DNA of 64,000 nt from Prochilodus magdalenae. Taxonomy: Eukaryota > Chordata > Actinopteri > Characiformes > Prochilodontidae. The stretch lies in assembly GCA_024036415.1 (NCBI GenBank), contig JAMWET010003934.1:553001-617000 (forward strand), written 5' to 3'. The notes under the pieces are model-generated. The model was not told the DNA's origin. It saw only the letters and a program-made list of their open reading frames with translations, and did not search any database. Position 1 is the first letter of the stretch; every line of letters begins with the position of its first letter. Shown piece after piece: positions 11,026-23,291 of the stretch. The position numbers and the translations under genes are program-made.

Positions 11026-11640
11026 CTCAGTTCCAACTGTTTGGAAATCGGGAGTCGACTCCAAAGATCTGAACTTCAACTTGCGTAGTGACGTAGCTAA
11101 CCTTTACTTATGCGTGAGCCAGAGATACTCCGCTATACCCACAATACCCCAATCCATCCGCTGTGTCTTACTCTGAGAATTTGGAAAATGACGCAAGACG
11201 TAAGAACTAACTATAAACCTGTCATGTGTAAATTTATAATGAAATATATTCTGGAATCGACTCTGCATTAGATTCAAACCTATGGAGTAGATTCCAAAAG
11301 CCAATTAAACACATTTTCAATTTTTAAAAAATGCAATTACAAGAATATATTATACTATGAAACGGTTTGTACATATTACATATATATCAGTACCAAAATG
11401 AACGTAGCTGAGAACTTATAAGTTCTCTGGTTTGGAAATACAAATGAATCAGTTACACTTATCAGCTACGTTAATTTTGGTACTGCCATATATGTAATAT
11501 TTGTAAACCTTTTTCATAATGTAATATATTCTTCTCATTTCTTTATTTATTGGAAAATGTGTTTAATTGGCTTTTGGAATCGACTCCATAGGTTTGAATC
11601 TAATGCAGAGTCGACTCCAGAGTGTGTGGAACTGAACAGC
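11026..11640. mobile_element. Inverted-repeat (hAT-like or fold-back) element, outer limits
   Basis: The outer left part reads cagttccaactgtttggaaa, then a perfect 12-bp palindrome ggagtcgactcc near 11050. On the opposite strand the right part reads cagttccacacactctggag and then tcgactc, mirroring the left. Inside lies the long fold-back at 11253-11618. Terminal cagttcca copies in inverted orientation suggest one element of about 615 bp. The family is not identified. Confidence 0.45.
11253..11618. repeat. Long near-perfect inverted repeat (fold-back hairpin)
   Basis: The left arm, 11253 to about 11415, starts ggaatcgactctgcattaga. The right arm, about 11460-11618, is its reverse complement, with only scattered mismatches over the outer 65 bp and a little more divergence inward. 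The loop of about 45 bp contains the perfect 18-bp palindrome gagaacttataagttctc at 11410-11427. A transcript would fold into a hairpin with a stem of about 160 bp. There are no coding features. Confidence 0.9.
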
Positions 11641-11745
11641 CCTATCTGAAATCATACGTACATTACCATTGTCAACGTGTAAGGCGAGCTTCATATGAGA
11701 CATAGACTCTGTCAAAACTGTGTAGGACTATGTGTAGGTAATTTT

Positions 11746-11748
<3 letters not shown>

Positions 11749-11797
<49 letters not shown>
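11749..11797. repeat. (GT)n microsatellite
   Basis: About 49 bp of pure GT. Confidence 0.95.
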
Positions 11798-11799
<2 letters not shown>

Positions 11800-12900
11800 A
11801 AAAGCACAGGTGTACAACACATCCCGATGAAAAATTAAGCCCATATTTTTGTAGTACAAGTATCAACTATCGTTCCCATTGCAGCTATAAAAACACCATC
11901 AACTCTCGCGAGATCAGACTTTATTGCATGAAACCATCAGTGTGAAAGGTCGATCGTGCACAACGTTCAGACATGATTACTACTCACATTATTTCATCAC
12001 TGAAACAAATTACCTTTTTTGATTCTCAGTGTATGTGTTATTTATTTGTTGGTTTGTTTAATAATGTCTGTTAATTTCGCTTATGCACTTACATACAGTA
12101 TTGATGTAGCCCTTTGTTGTTAGCTTATTTGTTTACTATGTGTCTGTAGGCTGTAGTTTTTCAATCAGTGAGATACAAAATATATACAACTAAAATAAAA
12201 ATTCTAATTCACTTTATTTAAAGACTGTTTAGATGGTGCATGGTGGTCACATTTGGATTTGTAAAGCATGCTTGAGGCAGTTCTGGGCAGATTTCACTGA
12301 CTTTAAGATTACTTTATTTTTCCTCAAATGCTGTATGCATTATTTCATACTGAGGGTACTTTTCATGATAGATTTCTTCTGAAAATTATTTTTATCATTT
12401 ATTGTAACTGTTCTATTCAAGCTGGAATTTGACATTTTCTTTGGTCTGCGATTTCTAAGCTTAGACATCAAACAATATGACTAAAAAAAAAAGTTTTTTC
12501 TTTTGTTCTTGTTATATTGACTCTATTTGTCACAGGGGATACTGTTTTTTTTTATTTAAAAAAAACCCACAATAATCCAAATTTGATTGTGATTGAAAGT
12601 ATGAAAATGGCAGTATAATAAAACAGAAAACAATGGCCATCACCATGGCCTGTCATATTGTTGGAAATTAATTGGCTTCGAAACATTTTTTGCGCAAACT
12701 ATGCGCAGCTGCGGAGCTCCTTGCACGTTTCTCCAGTGTGACGCCACACCAGCCCCCACCCACTTGAGCCACTGTTTACAGCAGAGAAGCTACATTTTAG
12801 TGCTTTATGTCTATTCAAGAAACAAACGAATACCACCCTTTAACCCCAGAACCACAATCACTAGGCATTCCTCAGGTCCTGAACGAAACGTTTATTTCAC
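11798..12900. other. Non-coding stretch, nothing recognised
   Basis: AT-rich DNA with homopolymer T and A runs near 12480-12570. No gene, RNA or named element was seen. Confidence 0.55.
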
Positions 12901-13470
12901 CAAACGTCGCGTAAGCAGCGTAATTCCGTCGTTGTTTTGGGTGGTTTAATGGCGCCTAGTCTCTCCGGGCGGGCCGCTCTCTCCTCACAGCTCAAGCCAC
13001 GCCCCTTACGGGCAGGGTGGGATGACGTAATCCAAAGACCCCAGGACAATGGGAGCATTATTTGGCCATTCAGTCTATTAAAAGCAGCGCTTTTGGGTTG
13101 GGGAAAATGCTTGAAAAGAAAGAAAATTCGGCGCTTTTATGGTTTATTGTGCGAAATAAACAGAGAAACCTTAAAATCGGCGTTGTAAAAGAAGCCTGGT
13201 CTCCCACCAAATAGTCGGATGTTGCTCGTCTCCTCAACGTCCTGAGTTGCGAATGTGAAAATAAGTCCTGCGCGACGTATCTGTATATCTTTTTGTTTTC
13301 TTTTTTTTTTGCTTATTCTCCACCTTAAGAAGGTCTTTGTACTGGTCGAAGCTGTCTGCTATTTCACCTTCAGCGCTGCTCTCCTCCGAGTGAAAGCCAA
13401 TAGTCACCGCTCTGTAATGCGCAGGCGCAAGAGGATGCGGTTTGGCTTGGCTTTACTGTGGGGGAGGGAT
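12900..13470 (+). promoter_or_regulatory. CpG-rich promoter-like island upstream of kmt2e
   Basis: A GC-rich block in AT-rich surroundings. It contains taatggcgcctag (12947-12959), gggcgggcc (12968-12976), the KLF/SP-type ccacgcccc (12998-13006), a CRE-like tgacgtaat (13023-13031) and an NRF1-like atgcgcaggcgcaag near 13418-13432. It could be an alternative kmt2e promoter or the start of an unannotated transcript. No splice-consistent exon could be assigned. Confidence 0.4.
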
Positions 13471-14353
13471 AGATGGTTTGATGAAGGGAGGGAAAAGGGA
13501 GGGGGTAGCTGTATCAGGGTTGGGATTGAGGCACTAACATGAAGGAGGCCTTCTGGTTGACAACCAGAGTTGCCCGTGTCGTTCAGTAATATATGAGAGC
13601 TGCTGATGAAGTGGCAGATGATTACATGTCACTGCAAACTGGTGGTCCAATGAAAATGGACCAAAGATGGTCTGAATAAGTGACCCACAGGCGAGACATT
13701 AGGTTTTATGCATTTTATTTTATGTGAGAATGTGATCAAACTACCTCAGACAGCAGATGAGCAAGCGTCCAATCTAAATATTTAAATATCTTGCTTTCAC
13801 AGCCAGATGTTTGTGCTCACAATAAGTGGTCACTCTTTCACTCCACCTACCTTTAGCTCAGTAAGGCACTGTGCTTGTATAAGGGGTTACATAACAGAGA
13901 TTTACAGCCTCCTACTGTGTTGGGTCTTAGGTGCGCTGTTCATATTCAGCCTGAAGGCTGTGCTTTAGGTAGTCATTTTGTTACCAAGATGACTTTCATG
14001 GCATAGAAGGCACTGCTTTTAAACAGTTTGTTTAGTTAATTGAGAAAATCTTCAGAGGGCACAAAAGCGGAAACATGCAGCCTGAATTTCAACTTCCTCT
14101 TCATGAAACCATAAAGGCCACATGTCGTTGCGGACATGCAGACAGAGAACAGTAAAATGTAAATCTGTACAAATTCAAAAAGAAAATCTCTTGAGACTCG
14201 CTACTGCTGTCTAATTTAAGTTCTGCTCATGTTACTACTGCTGTACTCATACTCGGCTTGCACAAGGTTTAGCACTCATGGGTGTAAAAGAGTTTTCAGG
14301 AAGCAGCTCAGTATTGTCTTTCACTTTCTAAATAAAGACAATGTAGACTACAT
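13471..14353. other. Non-coding stretch, nothing recognised
   Basis: Ordinary AT-rich intergenic DNA between the 13-kb island and the hAT-like element. Open frames here are short and lack splice support. Confidence 0.5.
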
Positions 14354-15129
14354 TAGTGATGCACAATATCAGAATAATATTGGTATTGGCACATGTGCAC
14401 AAAAAATATATCAGCATAGGTCAGATATTTTTGCTGCATATAGATGCTAGAAGTAGATCAACTATGGCAAACTGGCTATGCCTTTGTTTTCAATGGAGCC
14501 AGGATGAACATTAGAACATTCTGACGAGAGTTCAGTTTTCTCAGCTTTTGCCATTGGCTGCAGAAGTGGGACAAAACCCTGAATAAAAACACTGAATGTA
14601 TAAGAAATGTGTGTTTAAAACATTTTTATAAATCAGAATCTGCTCAAAATACAAAACTGGCAAACTGACAGTTAATTGTTTTTATTTTGGCAGATCTGTA
14701 TTACAGTTTTATGAGGTAAATAACATGAGGCAGGTAAGTGCACTTGAATGCTGCTGCTGATTCTGACAACACTGAAACAATTAGCATAATCATGCACACT
14801 TAATGTGCTAAATAGTTTACATGGTTTCATGCCGCCATCAGCTATGTACTATTCTATGTACAGTTCTACTAAGAGACACAGATCGAAAGGTTTTCAATGG
14901 AAATATGTAAACGCAACATTACACTTAGCTAATACTTCTAATATAAACTAATATTTGATTTATTTATTGCACTCTTGAAGAGTAGAACATTTAGATGACA
15001 ATACAGTGCTTTGGTAAGTTGTTTGCACATTTTACTGTATTTGTGATCCTAGATTTATAATTCTTATACTTGTATTTAATAGTAATCCAGGTGAATCTAT
15101 TCTAGATTTCTACATTCGGTGCATCCCTA
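14354..15129. mobile_element. hAT-like non-autonomous element (decayed)
   Basis: The left end, tagtgatgcacaatatcaga, is mirrored by the right end ttcggtgcatcccta at 15115-15129, whose reverse complement begins tagggatgcac. Between them is AT-rich non-coding DNA of about 750 bp with no transposase frame. Short imperfect TIRs of this TAGGGATGCACCGA type occur in fish hAT-like elements. Clear 8-bp target duplications were not seen, so the borders are approximate. Confidence 0.45.
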
Positions 15130-15749
15130 CATGTATGAAAAAAAAATCATAATAATGAAGTACTTAAATGCACACATAATATCGCAGTGTTTACCATTCA
15201 CTATATCAGCATCTGTTAGTCAATCACCACCAATATGTAAATGTCCTAATTTCTGGCATTGCTATGCGCACATCTACAAAATAATGTACAAATGAAGTAC
15301 TTCAATACTACGTGTGCCTGCCTTTAACTTTAAAACTAAAAAAATGTAATTCATAATGTTATTACATTTTCTTTTTTGGTTGTTTTGCTTGATATTCACC
15401 ACTTCTTAGGATAAACTATTTGTGTAGTTTGTGTGATTTAACCATTTAGAAGGGCCATTAATCTGCATGGTTATAAACATTCTGATTCTGATTTATAGAG
15501 AAGACAAGACCTACTTATACTAGATATAGCATTTTATCTACCACAGTGCATTACAAAAAATAAATGCATGATGTATTGTAACTATTATATTTTGTAGTGA
15601 AAATGAAAGTAAGTCATTAAAAAAGCTTATCTACACAGTATATATGGACTGCATATAGAGAGGGCAAGATGTGCTACTACCAGACATGGTACTAATAGAA
15701 TGTCATAAATAGCTTGTAAAAGGCAGAGAAACAATTGAACAGTCACATT

Positions 15750-16035
15750 TATACACTCACTCATCACAACTCATCTGCCTGGGACAATGAAGTCTATCCC
15801 ATCAGAAAACACCCTGGACAGGTTGCCAGTCCATCACAGGGCATATATCCATCTTCTCTCACTCAGAAACAATTTAGTATCTCCAATTCACCTGACTGCA
15901 TGTGTTTGGACTATGGAGGGACACCCGCACAAACAGTGGCAGAACTTTACACAGATCAGTCGCCTAGCCAGGGGAATTAAACGCAAGCCCTCCTTACTAT
16001 GATGTGACACTGCTACCCACAATCCCACTGTGCAT
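15750..16035 (-). mobile_element. tRNA-headed SINE/L2-type fish repeat (decayed)
   Basis: The plus strand reads caccctggacaggttgccagtccatcacagg, then caatttagtatctccaattc and cacctgactgcatgtgtttgg, and ends with gctacccacaatcccactgtgc. This is a degenerate copy of a very common fish interspersed repeat. Its tRNA-like promoter head reads on the minus strand from about 16035 (gtgggtagcagtgtc as an A-box relic, gcgtttaattcccc as a B-box relic). The open frames over it have no coding meaning. Confidence 0.65.
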
Positions 16036-16700
16036 ATTCAAAGACAATTTTAGGAAATACATGGGTTTCACTTTTAATAAGTTCTCTACAGAAAACACAC
16101 TTCACTTTTGAAGGCACAATTGCAGTTTATTTTGTAAATGTAACATGCTGGAAAAAAAATAAAACATGGAAATGTGGTCTTTACTAACAGTGTAACAATG
16201 CATTGTGAAATTGCGATACAACCTTGTGACAGTGTATAATGTGGAAGGTTGCCAATGCATCGTGGAGCATGGACATTTTATCAATTATGCAATCTAATAA
16301 AGCTTCACTTTTTAAACACCAATCAAACAATTTACAAACAATCAGCACCAATTAACATTTAACTCCAGAAATTCTCCTGCCCCTCAGCTCCAGGGTCATT
16401 AGTAAGCCTGTGAATTCAATAGTGCGTATCATTTGACCACTGCTGCTTACCTTTCATCGTGTTTTTTGTGGCTGAACAGTATCTTTATAACTAAATACGT
16501 TGGTGTTGGGGTGTGTGTGGGGGGGCGGGGGGCTGTTCATGTGGAAACAGATCAACATTTGAGCATGGCAAAGACTGATGGAATACATAGATACACGACC
16601 ATATGAGATGCAATATTTAATGAATATCTAAAATATACATATAACAACCCCTTTTCACTTGCATCCTTTTTCATACACTATGTTAAAAATGATCATTTAG
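16036..16700. other. Non-coding stretch, nothing recognised
   Basis: AT-rich DNA with a short G-rich run near 16510-16532 (tgtgtgggggggcggggggc). No gene signals. Confidence 0.5.
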
Positions 16701-16701
16701 G

Positions 16702-16705
<4 letters not shown>

Positions 16706-16788
<83 letters not shown>
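16706..16788. repeat. (AT)n microsatellite
   Basis: About 83 bp of alternating AT with one ttt break near 16777. It is self-complementary. Confidence 0.95.
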
Positions 16789-16789
<1 letters not shown>

Positions 16790-16859
16790 ATACGTTTGGA
16801 ATTATTTCTTCGTTCTAGCATGTTATTACTAATAATTTTTTCATTGTTAAGTTGGTTTT

Positions 16860-17008
16860 GTTTCTTATACCCGACCCTGAAGGCTGTGGACTGAATTAGC
16901 CCCTCATGAAAGCCAAATTTGTCCTTTTCATTAAGTACCAGTATCGCGATACTTGCCTTAGTATTACTTGCTGGATTAAAACGAAAGTCAGGGGTGTCGT
17001 CCATCCCT
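16860..17008. mobile_element. Fragment of hAT-like element with palindromic core
   Basis: It contains agtatcgcgatact (a perfect 14-bp palindrome near 16941-16954) and ends tccatccctaa at about 17002-17010. This is the mirror of a TTAGGGATGGA terminus seen in fish hAT-like elements. The other end was not found, possibly lost in the neighbouring AT repeat. Confidence 0.3.
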
Positions 17009-17099
17009 AATGTGCTGCAGAGAGGAAAAAACAGCCGAAATATGTGTACCCGTTTTTACCGTGGATGAACTCTCCCTCCCCTGAAGCCCCTGCGACTTC

Positions 17100-17240
17100 T
17101 CGTCTGCATCCCCGCAGCACATGTAGGCGTGACCTGCGGCGCTGGGCGGGCGGGGTCAGTACAGGGAGTGGGCGTGGTTTCACGGCGGTGGGCGTGACCG
17201 GGGCAGCTCTGCCAGGGCCGCCATTTTTGCACAGGGATTG
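17100..17240 (+). promoter_or_regulatory. kmt2e: kmt2e core promoter (probable)
   Basis: A dense cluster of GC and CACC boxes (ctgggcgggcggggtc, gagtgggcgtggtttc, ggtgggcgtgacc) runs directly into gccgccatttttgc at 17217-17230. The latter is a YY1-type GCCGCCATTTT site, which often marks TATA-less transcription starts. It lies just before a GT-ended putative first exon. Confidence 0.55.
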
Positions 17241-17503
17241 AAGGGATCCAATTTTTTATCAGTCGGTTTTAGTATATGAAATTGAGGGTTTAAAATTAAT
17301 AAAACTCAGCAAAACTATAGGCTGTGTTTAGAACAAGACTCCCCGGACTGTGATCTTAAATTAGAGAGTACATAGCAGTTTAGTATCAGTTTTTATCCTT
17401 TACATAAATCTTCCTTGCTACATCCGCAGTGAGACTGAAGAGTAATTGTTTTGGTGCCCTGTTTCTCCATTCAAGGCTTTTTAGTATACAGTGGACATTA
17501 AAG
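17220..17503 (+). other. kmt2e: kmt2e 5' UTR exon 1 (predicted, non-coding)
   Basis: The start is inferred at the YY1 site. The end is inferred from a strong donor cattaaag|gtgagtg at 17503/17504. No long open frame is seen. The next support for the transcript is the acceptor at 34504, giving a 17-kb intron. Mammalian KMT2E also has non-coding 5' exons. The exact start and the link to exon 2 need transcript data. Confidence 0.45.
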
Positions 17504-19351
17504 GTGAGTGCTTTATTAAAATCTAACACTGACTCCCTCTTCTGCAGCTAAACTACTTCTCTCTTATCCCCTTCATCACATTACAGCTTTATCTTGTTGG
17601 CTAACGTTAACCTGACTTGTGCTGGCCAGGTCTGTGGCTGTGTGTGGATGCTGGAGATAATGTGCGCTAATGATCACGTTTGGTCCAGTTTTTGTAAATC
17701 TCCTAAATGCATAAGTTGTGCCTTTTTAAAGGTTATCTTGCTGACGACCTTATTTCGTGGCATAAATACCTCTCATGTGTTTTTTTGGCTACTGAGCATG
17801 GCAGATAGCCAGCTGGCTAACTTGTAAGCCCTGGAAATTTCTGTCATTTATGTCTTACTGACTTGAGTATGAAAAACCAGGAATGTGCTCTTTCTTCTAG
17901 AGTTGGGTGGAAAAGTTGCCGCCAGGATATTCTCGTTTCTCACCCGGTTTTCTCCCTTTTTTGGAGGGCTAGCTAGCATAGCAACTCTCGTGGGCAGTGT
18001 TGGCTGAATAAGACGAGGTTTTGTAGTTTAATTTAGTAAGGAATGACTGAAGCAGTGTTTTAATTTTAGGGTTAGGTCGTGCGTCTCGTTTTTACAGACC
18101 CCACTGACACATTTCCCTTCCTTCTACGAGTATCGTCTCTAAGCCAGGCTGTGTTTTTTAATGTTTACATGAGCAATGTGGATGTGAAAGAGGAGAGGCT
18201 CCGTTTTTTAAAAAAGTATTAAAGCGGACAGACGAGCCTGGTGGATCAGTTACCCAAAGGAGGGCTTTGTTTTTGTCGTTTGTTTTTTGTTTACCACACT
18301 TACTGAACAATGCTATTACAAATGATAGCAGGCTTCGTTTACCTATGGGGCGGAAAATGGATCGTATTTGAATCGTCCTTTATTCCTCCACAGGCTGTTC
18401 ATGTTTTTTAGCATTGACCACGAAAGCACTTAAAATAATTCTAATATTTCATATTAAAGATGAACGATGTAAGAAGCTAATATCCACCGAGAGATTGTTG
18501 TAAGTGACCAAATTAACCTATATGAATAAAAATAAACACGACTTTTGTCTGGTTTATGATTAAACACCCATTAGATGTAATGGTGAGTAGTGGTGCAACT
18601 AAACATATGCTTGTCAGTGCACAAATGAAGGAAGAGAAACTGAAAAGCAGCAAGATTTAATAAATAAAATAAAAATAGTAGTTAGCTAGCTAGTTAGCTA
18701 GCCGCTTAGCTTTGTAACGTTAAACCACCTCGGAGTTCGCGTTCAGGCGGCCAACTGCGCAATGTTTTTATGTGATTTGAGGGAGATAAAACGCTAGTAT
18801 TTTTCATTTTTAGACAAGGAAACAACGTATGCTCACCTTACACGTAACTTTGTATACATTTGGGGCAAAAATGCTTAATTTGTGCCCGCGGTTTAAGCAT
18901 AACTGCTTGGATTTCGTCTGCGCATTTAACTTTAGCTGGTTAGCATTAGCCGTTTAGCATTAGCCGTTAGCTCCTGTTTTGAATCGTGAAATGCCCACCT
19001 TTATACATGTGCTTTTGTCTCTAATATTTAAATGTTCCGCATATACAGTAATATTTGAGGTATTTGTCAGACGTTGCTAATAATCTCGTATTTTCCCCGA
19101 ATATCCGAGCAATTGGCTAACAACAAGTAGCTTAGCCACTTTTTTTCTCTCGTTTTTGTTAATCTAGAGCTGATGTTGCTTACTAGCGTCAGAGGTGTTT
19201 GGCGCTGAAAATAAGCCCTAATCCGGAATAAAGTAATCCGTATGCGGCGTTCACAGGTCGTCACTGGAAGAAAACATGTTTGTAAATGGGGTCTGGATGG
19301 GTTTTTGGAGGCTGTTTCTCCTTCTTCGCTCTGTGTATGTTGAAAGCGTTA

Positions 19352-19362
19352 TGAAAATGGCG
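19352..19362 (+). promoter_or_regulatory. YY1-type motif, possible alternative kmt2e start
   Basis: gaaaatggcggagcgg in a moderately CpG-rich stretch 1.85 kb into the predicted first intron. It is a single-motif call. Confidence 0.25.
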
Positions 19363-21084
19363 GAGCGGAATAAGCTGCTGCTGCTCCACTGCACCCACAC
19401 CCCTACACCTACAGCACACTAACCTCTCATCAGGATCATTTTACACCAACATTTCACATACACCAGGCATTTTCATCCATATGGTTTGTGCATTTGTATA
19501 GGTTTTTGTCTCCACTTTGGGATTTTTACCCTTAGTTCACACTTCTGTGTGTGCTTTCTTTTTAAAAACCCTTTCCTAGTGAGAGAGAGAGGGCTTACCT
19601 GAAACATCAACTGAGCAGACTATTCACACATAATCTGCAGACCTCAGGCTCTTTAAGAACACTCTTGCTCTTAGTTTATGTTTGTGTTTTTGGCCTTTCC
19701 AGGCAGGAATGGGGATCTGATATTTTCTGGCTCCGGTGGGGACACTCCGGCTATATTATTGCATTTTTTGTAACCTAAAATTTTGTATTATTTTTAACTT
19801 TCTCTACAGACTGCACTTCGAACATTCACAGCTGCGACACAGTTATTACATGATTACTTTCCCTAAAGACTTTTTACCTTTTTCATGCATTCTTGTTAAA
19901 TTCAGTTTTTTAAAACATATATATATATATATATTACATTATTAGAATATTGTTTTTTTTTTCTATTTCATTCATCTTTGTGCATGTGTGCCACATAGTC
20001 TTAAAGTATTAGTGGTTTGCCTGAATTTTCCTTTTTATTAAGACTACATATGATCTTCCCCTCCACACCTCATATCAGTTACAGCGCAGTTATTAGTAGA
20101 TTGTTATATTTATTCACAGTACAAGCGTTTTTGTTAATGCAGTGACTGTGTCTACTGGAGTTTGTTCAACAAAACCGCAGATTTGGAAAATTACATTTAC
20201 TTTTTGCGTGATTGTACATAGTTTGTGCATTTTTAGTCAGCCTGTGTATTGATGTTGCCAAATATGTGCTGCTGTGGGGTTTTTTTTTTAAGTCATGGAC
20301 AGGTGCCTGGAATAAAATGGGCTAAAACTCCATCATTAGTTCTAGTAGTATTATAGGAGTTAATATATCCCCTTCAGTTTACAGGTAATGCAGATTTACC
20401 TGATTTGTAATTCACCGCTTTGGGGTTCTGCTGTTAATTCAGGGCTAATGATGCTAGCTAGTAATGTTCCTCTGTTGAGGTTTTGAATTCCTTATTTTAA
20501 GAGCATGTTGAGAAAAGAGCTTCCATAAGTTTTTTTGCCTTTATGAGGTTCTACAGATTCTCACAATCTCTAATATTTGCCTTAGGTTAGCACTTTTAAT
20601 TCATACGAAGGTGAATAAAAAGAAAATGTGTGTCATTGTGACAGTGTAGGTTGGTTTGTGTTAGTGTGCTGAACTGAAGCTTGTTATTGGCAGATTCTCG
20701 TATGGCAGAGTTACATAAAGGCATAAATATGCAGCACTTTGTGAAAAGAACAATAGGGGATTTATTGTGGCCTCTGAAATCACTTTGCCCTCACTCATGC
20801 TGTGTCATCCACTACAGCTAAAAGAAAATTCTACTAATCAACCCCTTTTCTTCTTTATTTTTAATGCAGCAAAGGTTTATCCATAGTTAAAGACAAAGTT
20901 ATTATTATTTGAATATTGTAAGGAACAATACATTTGTGCACCTCTCGTCAAATAACATGTATGGTTAATTTTGATTGCATATATTCTTCTACAAAGAACG
21001 TCCTCTGTTAGGAGCAAACTTCTTTTACCTTAACTATCTTTTAATTTAGTTCATGAATTTAACCTACTGGGGAATGATATGTGG

Positions 21085-21325
21085 CCTGTGCAAAAGTTTG
21101 GAGATGCTGTCAGTTGTTACTTAACCCCCTTGTTTGATGATGAATTGGTGGGATGCTTAAACTTTATAATTCTTGGTCATTTGAGCAAATCAATTGTAAT
21201 TTTGCACTCAAATGTGGAGAATTGTGTATCCTGTGAAGGACCAATATGCTACTTGTTTTTATTTAGAAAATGTATGAAACATGTATCTTGACCAGGGCTG
21301 CACAAACTTTTGCTTAAGACTGTAG
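21085..21325. mobile_element. MITE-like inverted-repeat element
   Basis: The left side reads cctgtgcaaaagtttggaga and the right side reads agggctgcacaaacttttgc. The core gcaaaagtttg is repeated in inverted orientation about 200 bp apart. The length and ends fit a small non-autonomous DNA transposon. Confidence 0.4.
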
Positions 21326-22357
21326 TGGATTGACCTGCTTTGTCTTCTGTCAAGTGTGTTACACTTTCTAAGTGCGTGGGAGTCACATGTGAGTTATAAG
21401 GTTGTCAAAAGAATAAACAGGAAATGAGACAGCTTCGAAGTGCACATGCTAGCACACTCCCTCTTTCTGTCATGGAAAAATCACCTAACAGTCATTTATT
21501 GAACTAAATTTTGACCCAGGGCCCACCCAAAAGGCATTTTCAGATTATCCACATTGACTGATTCAGTGCATCATGTCATTTATTTTTTTCAACTATAGAT
21601 GACACTCTAAAGAAAGTAATAGCAATGTGTCATCACCCCATAGCCGAAACCGTAGAAAGTTAAGCTGATTTCCACCAGAAACATATTGTACACTCACCAG
21701 TCCATGCACTTTGTAAATGGAAACTAAGTTGTAAGTCAGCCTATATAGTTTATCTTAATGTTTTATGCTACAGTTCTAAATAGTGTTTCCTTCTGGACTA
21801 CTTTAAGTTCAAGGGGCAACAAAATGTAGCCTATTAGAATTGAGGTTATTTGCATATCAGTTTTGTGAAACAGATATGCCATACACTGTTTAATTTTAAG
21901 AGATCAATGCCATTGTATGAATGAATTATGGCTTTGCTAAATACCAACATCAAACAGGACCTCAGGGAGGTGGGAGAATTATAGTATACACCCATTGTTA
22001 CTATACTGCTGTATTGAGTAGCCCTCATGATATACTCATGATATTGTATGTTGTTTGTTCTACGCTAGAAAGTGGTTATTCATCTGAATGGCTTAATGGA
22101 GTAAACACAGCATCTGATGCTTCATGAATAGAAATGATAATGATGCAGAAAGGTCATCTGCATCTTCCTTGAGAGGTGGCGTGTGCATTTGGCAGCTGTT
22201 ATATGGCTGGATGTTCCAGTTATACCTCATTTAGATGTTGTTTATGTTTTCATGTTTTTTTATGTATTTTCTGATTTCCAGCCAGAAGCTAACAGAGTAA
22301 TATGTAGTTAATTATGACCCTGATTGGGAACTTGATTGTCTTTCTACATAGCACGAA

Positions 22358-23291
22358 TAGGGCTGGCACCGTTACCTTATATCTGTAGGGCAGTGCATTG
22401 GCAAGAACCTGGCAATACTATATTGTGTGTGTGTGTGTGTGTTTGTGTGTTAAAATGATAGTATGTATGTAATGTTTGTGTTACAGAAAGCATTGCAATA
22501 TATTGTGATGTTTAAAGTACCTTTTTAAGAAAACTGTCATAATACTAATAAACATACTAACTATAGGTGTGCTAACTCTCAAATCAGCGGTGTGCCGTTA
22601 TGCTGTTTGTTTTTACGTTGAAGAGAAAGAATCTAACGGAGAAGAACGCTGCTGTCTAGATTTAAACGCAACACAATATGAACCACTGCTGCAGGTGTGA
22701 ACTATTAATTAAAAATCACAGTACCGTGTTTTTGAGAATTAAAACAGTATCACAAAATTTTAGCCTTTTGATTTTAGTATTTTCTCAAACAAAATATATT
22801 CTTAAACGCCTAATTATCTACGATTACGTGTTCGATTCAATTTAATTTTGTCATAATGTTAATGCAGGGTTGTCAGACTCCTGACTGTGTTTATGTTTAT
22901 TTTTCCAATCCAGGATCTTGTCATGGCTATTATTGTCACCACATGGCAATTAACCAGTGCATTTTAACCATAACATTTTATTTTGCTTTTGTGAAGATAA
23001 AGAGTTTCAGTAAGAATTTTTGGGGCTTCTTGGGTTTTTTCTCAGATATTGATGATGTGGGTTAAGTCAGGCTTAGGCAGGTTATTCGGCTGTATTCTGG
23101 TACTGGCCAAAATTTGAGGCCAGACTAAAACTTGCATACTTCTACTCTGTTATTTAGTTTGTTTTTTAAAGAGTTCTTCCAAAACAGCCTGTAGTACCCA
23201 GCAAACAGTGTAGTTATGTTTTAATGTTAGTTGTGTAGTTAACTGAAGTTAACAGTAGCGATTATGTGTGAGGTATAATTGTGCGGCCCTA
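22358..23291. mobile_element. hAT-like element with TAGGGC termini (decayed)
   Basis: The left end, tagggctggcaccgtta, mirrors the right end taattgtgcggccct a (23277-23291; reverse complement tagggccgcacaatta). The interior contains a (GT) run at 22425-22450 and gcattgcaatatattgtgatg near 22489-22509, a motif common inside fish elements with these termini. No transposase frame survives. Target duplications are not clear. Confidence 0.5.

Noticed and set aside
12937..13542. Two frames in the 13-kb GC-rich island as genes
   Set aside because: No domain, no splice-consistent continuation, and high GC explains the open frames. Kept only as a promoter-like region.
15735..16002. Two overlapping plus-strand open frames
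   Set aside because: They fall within a decayed tRNA-headed fish repeat.
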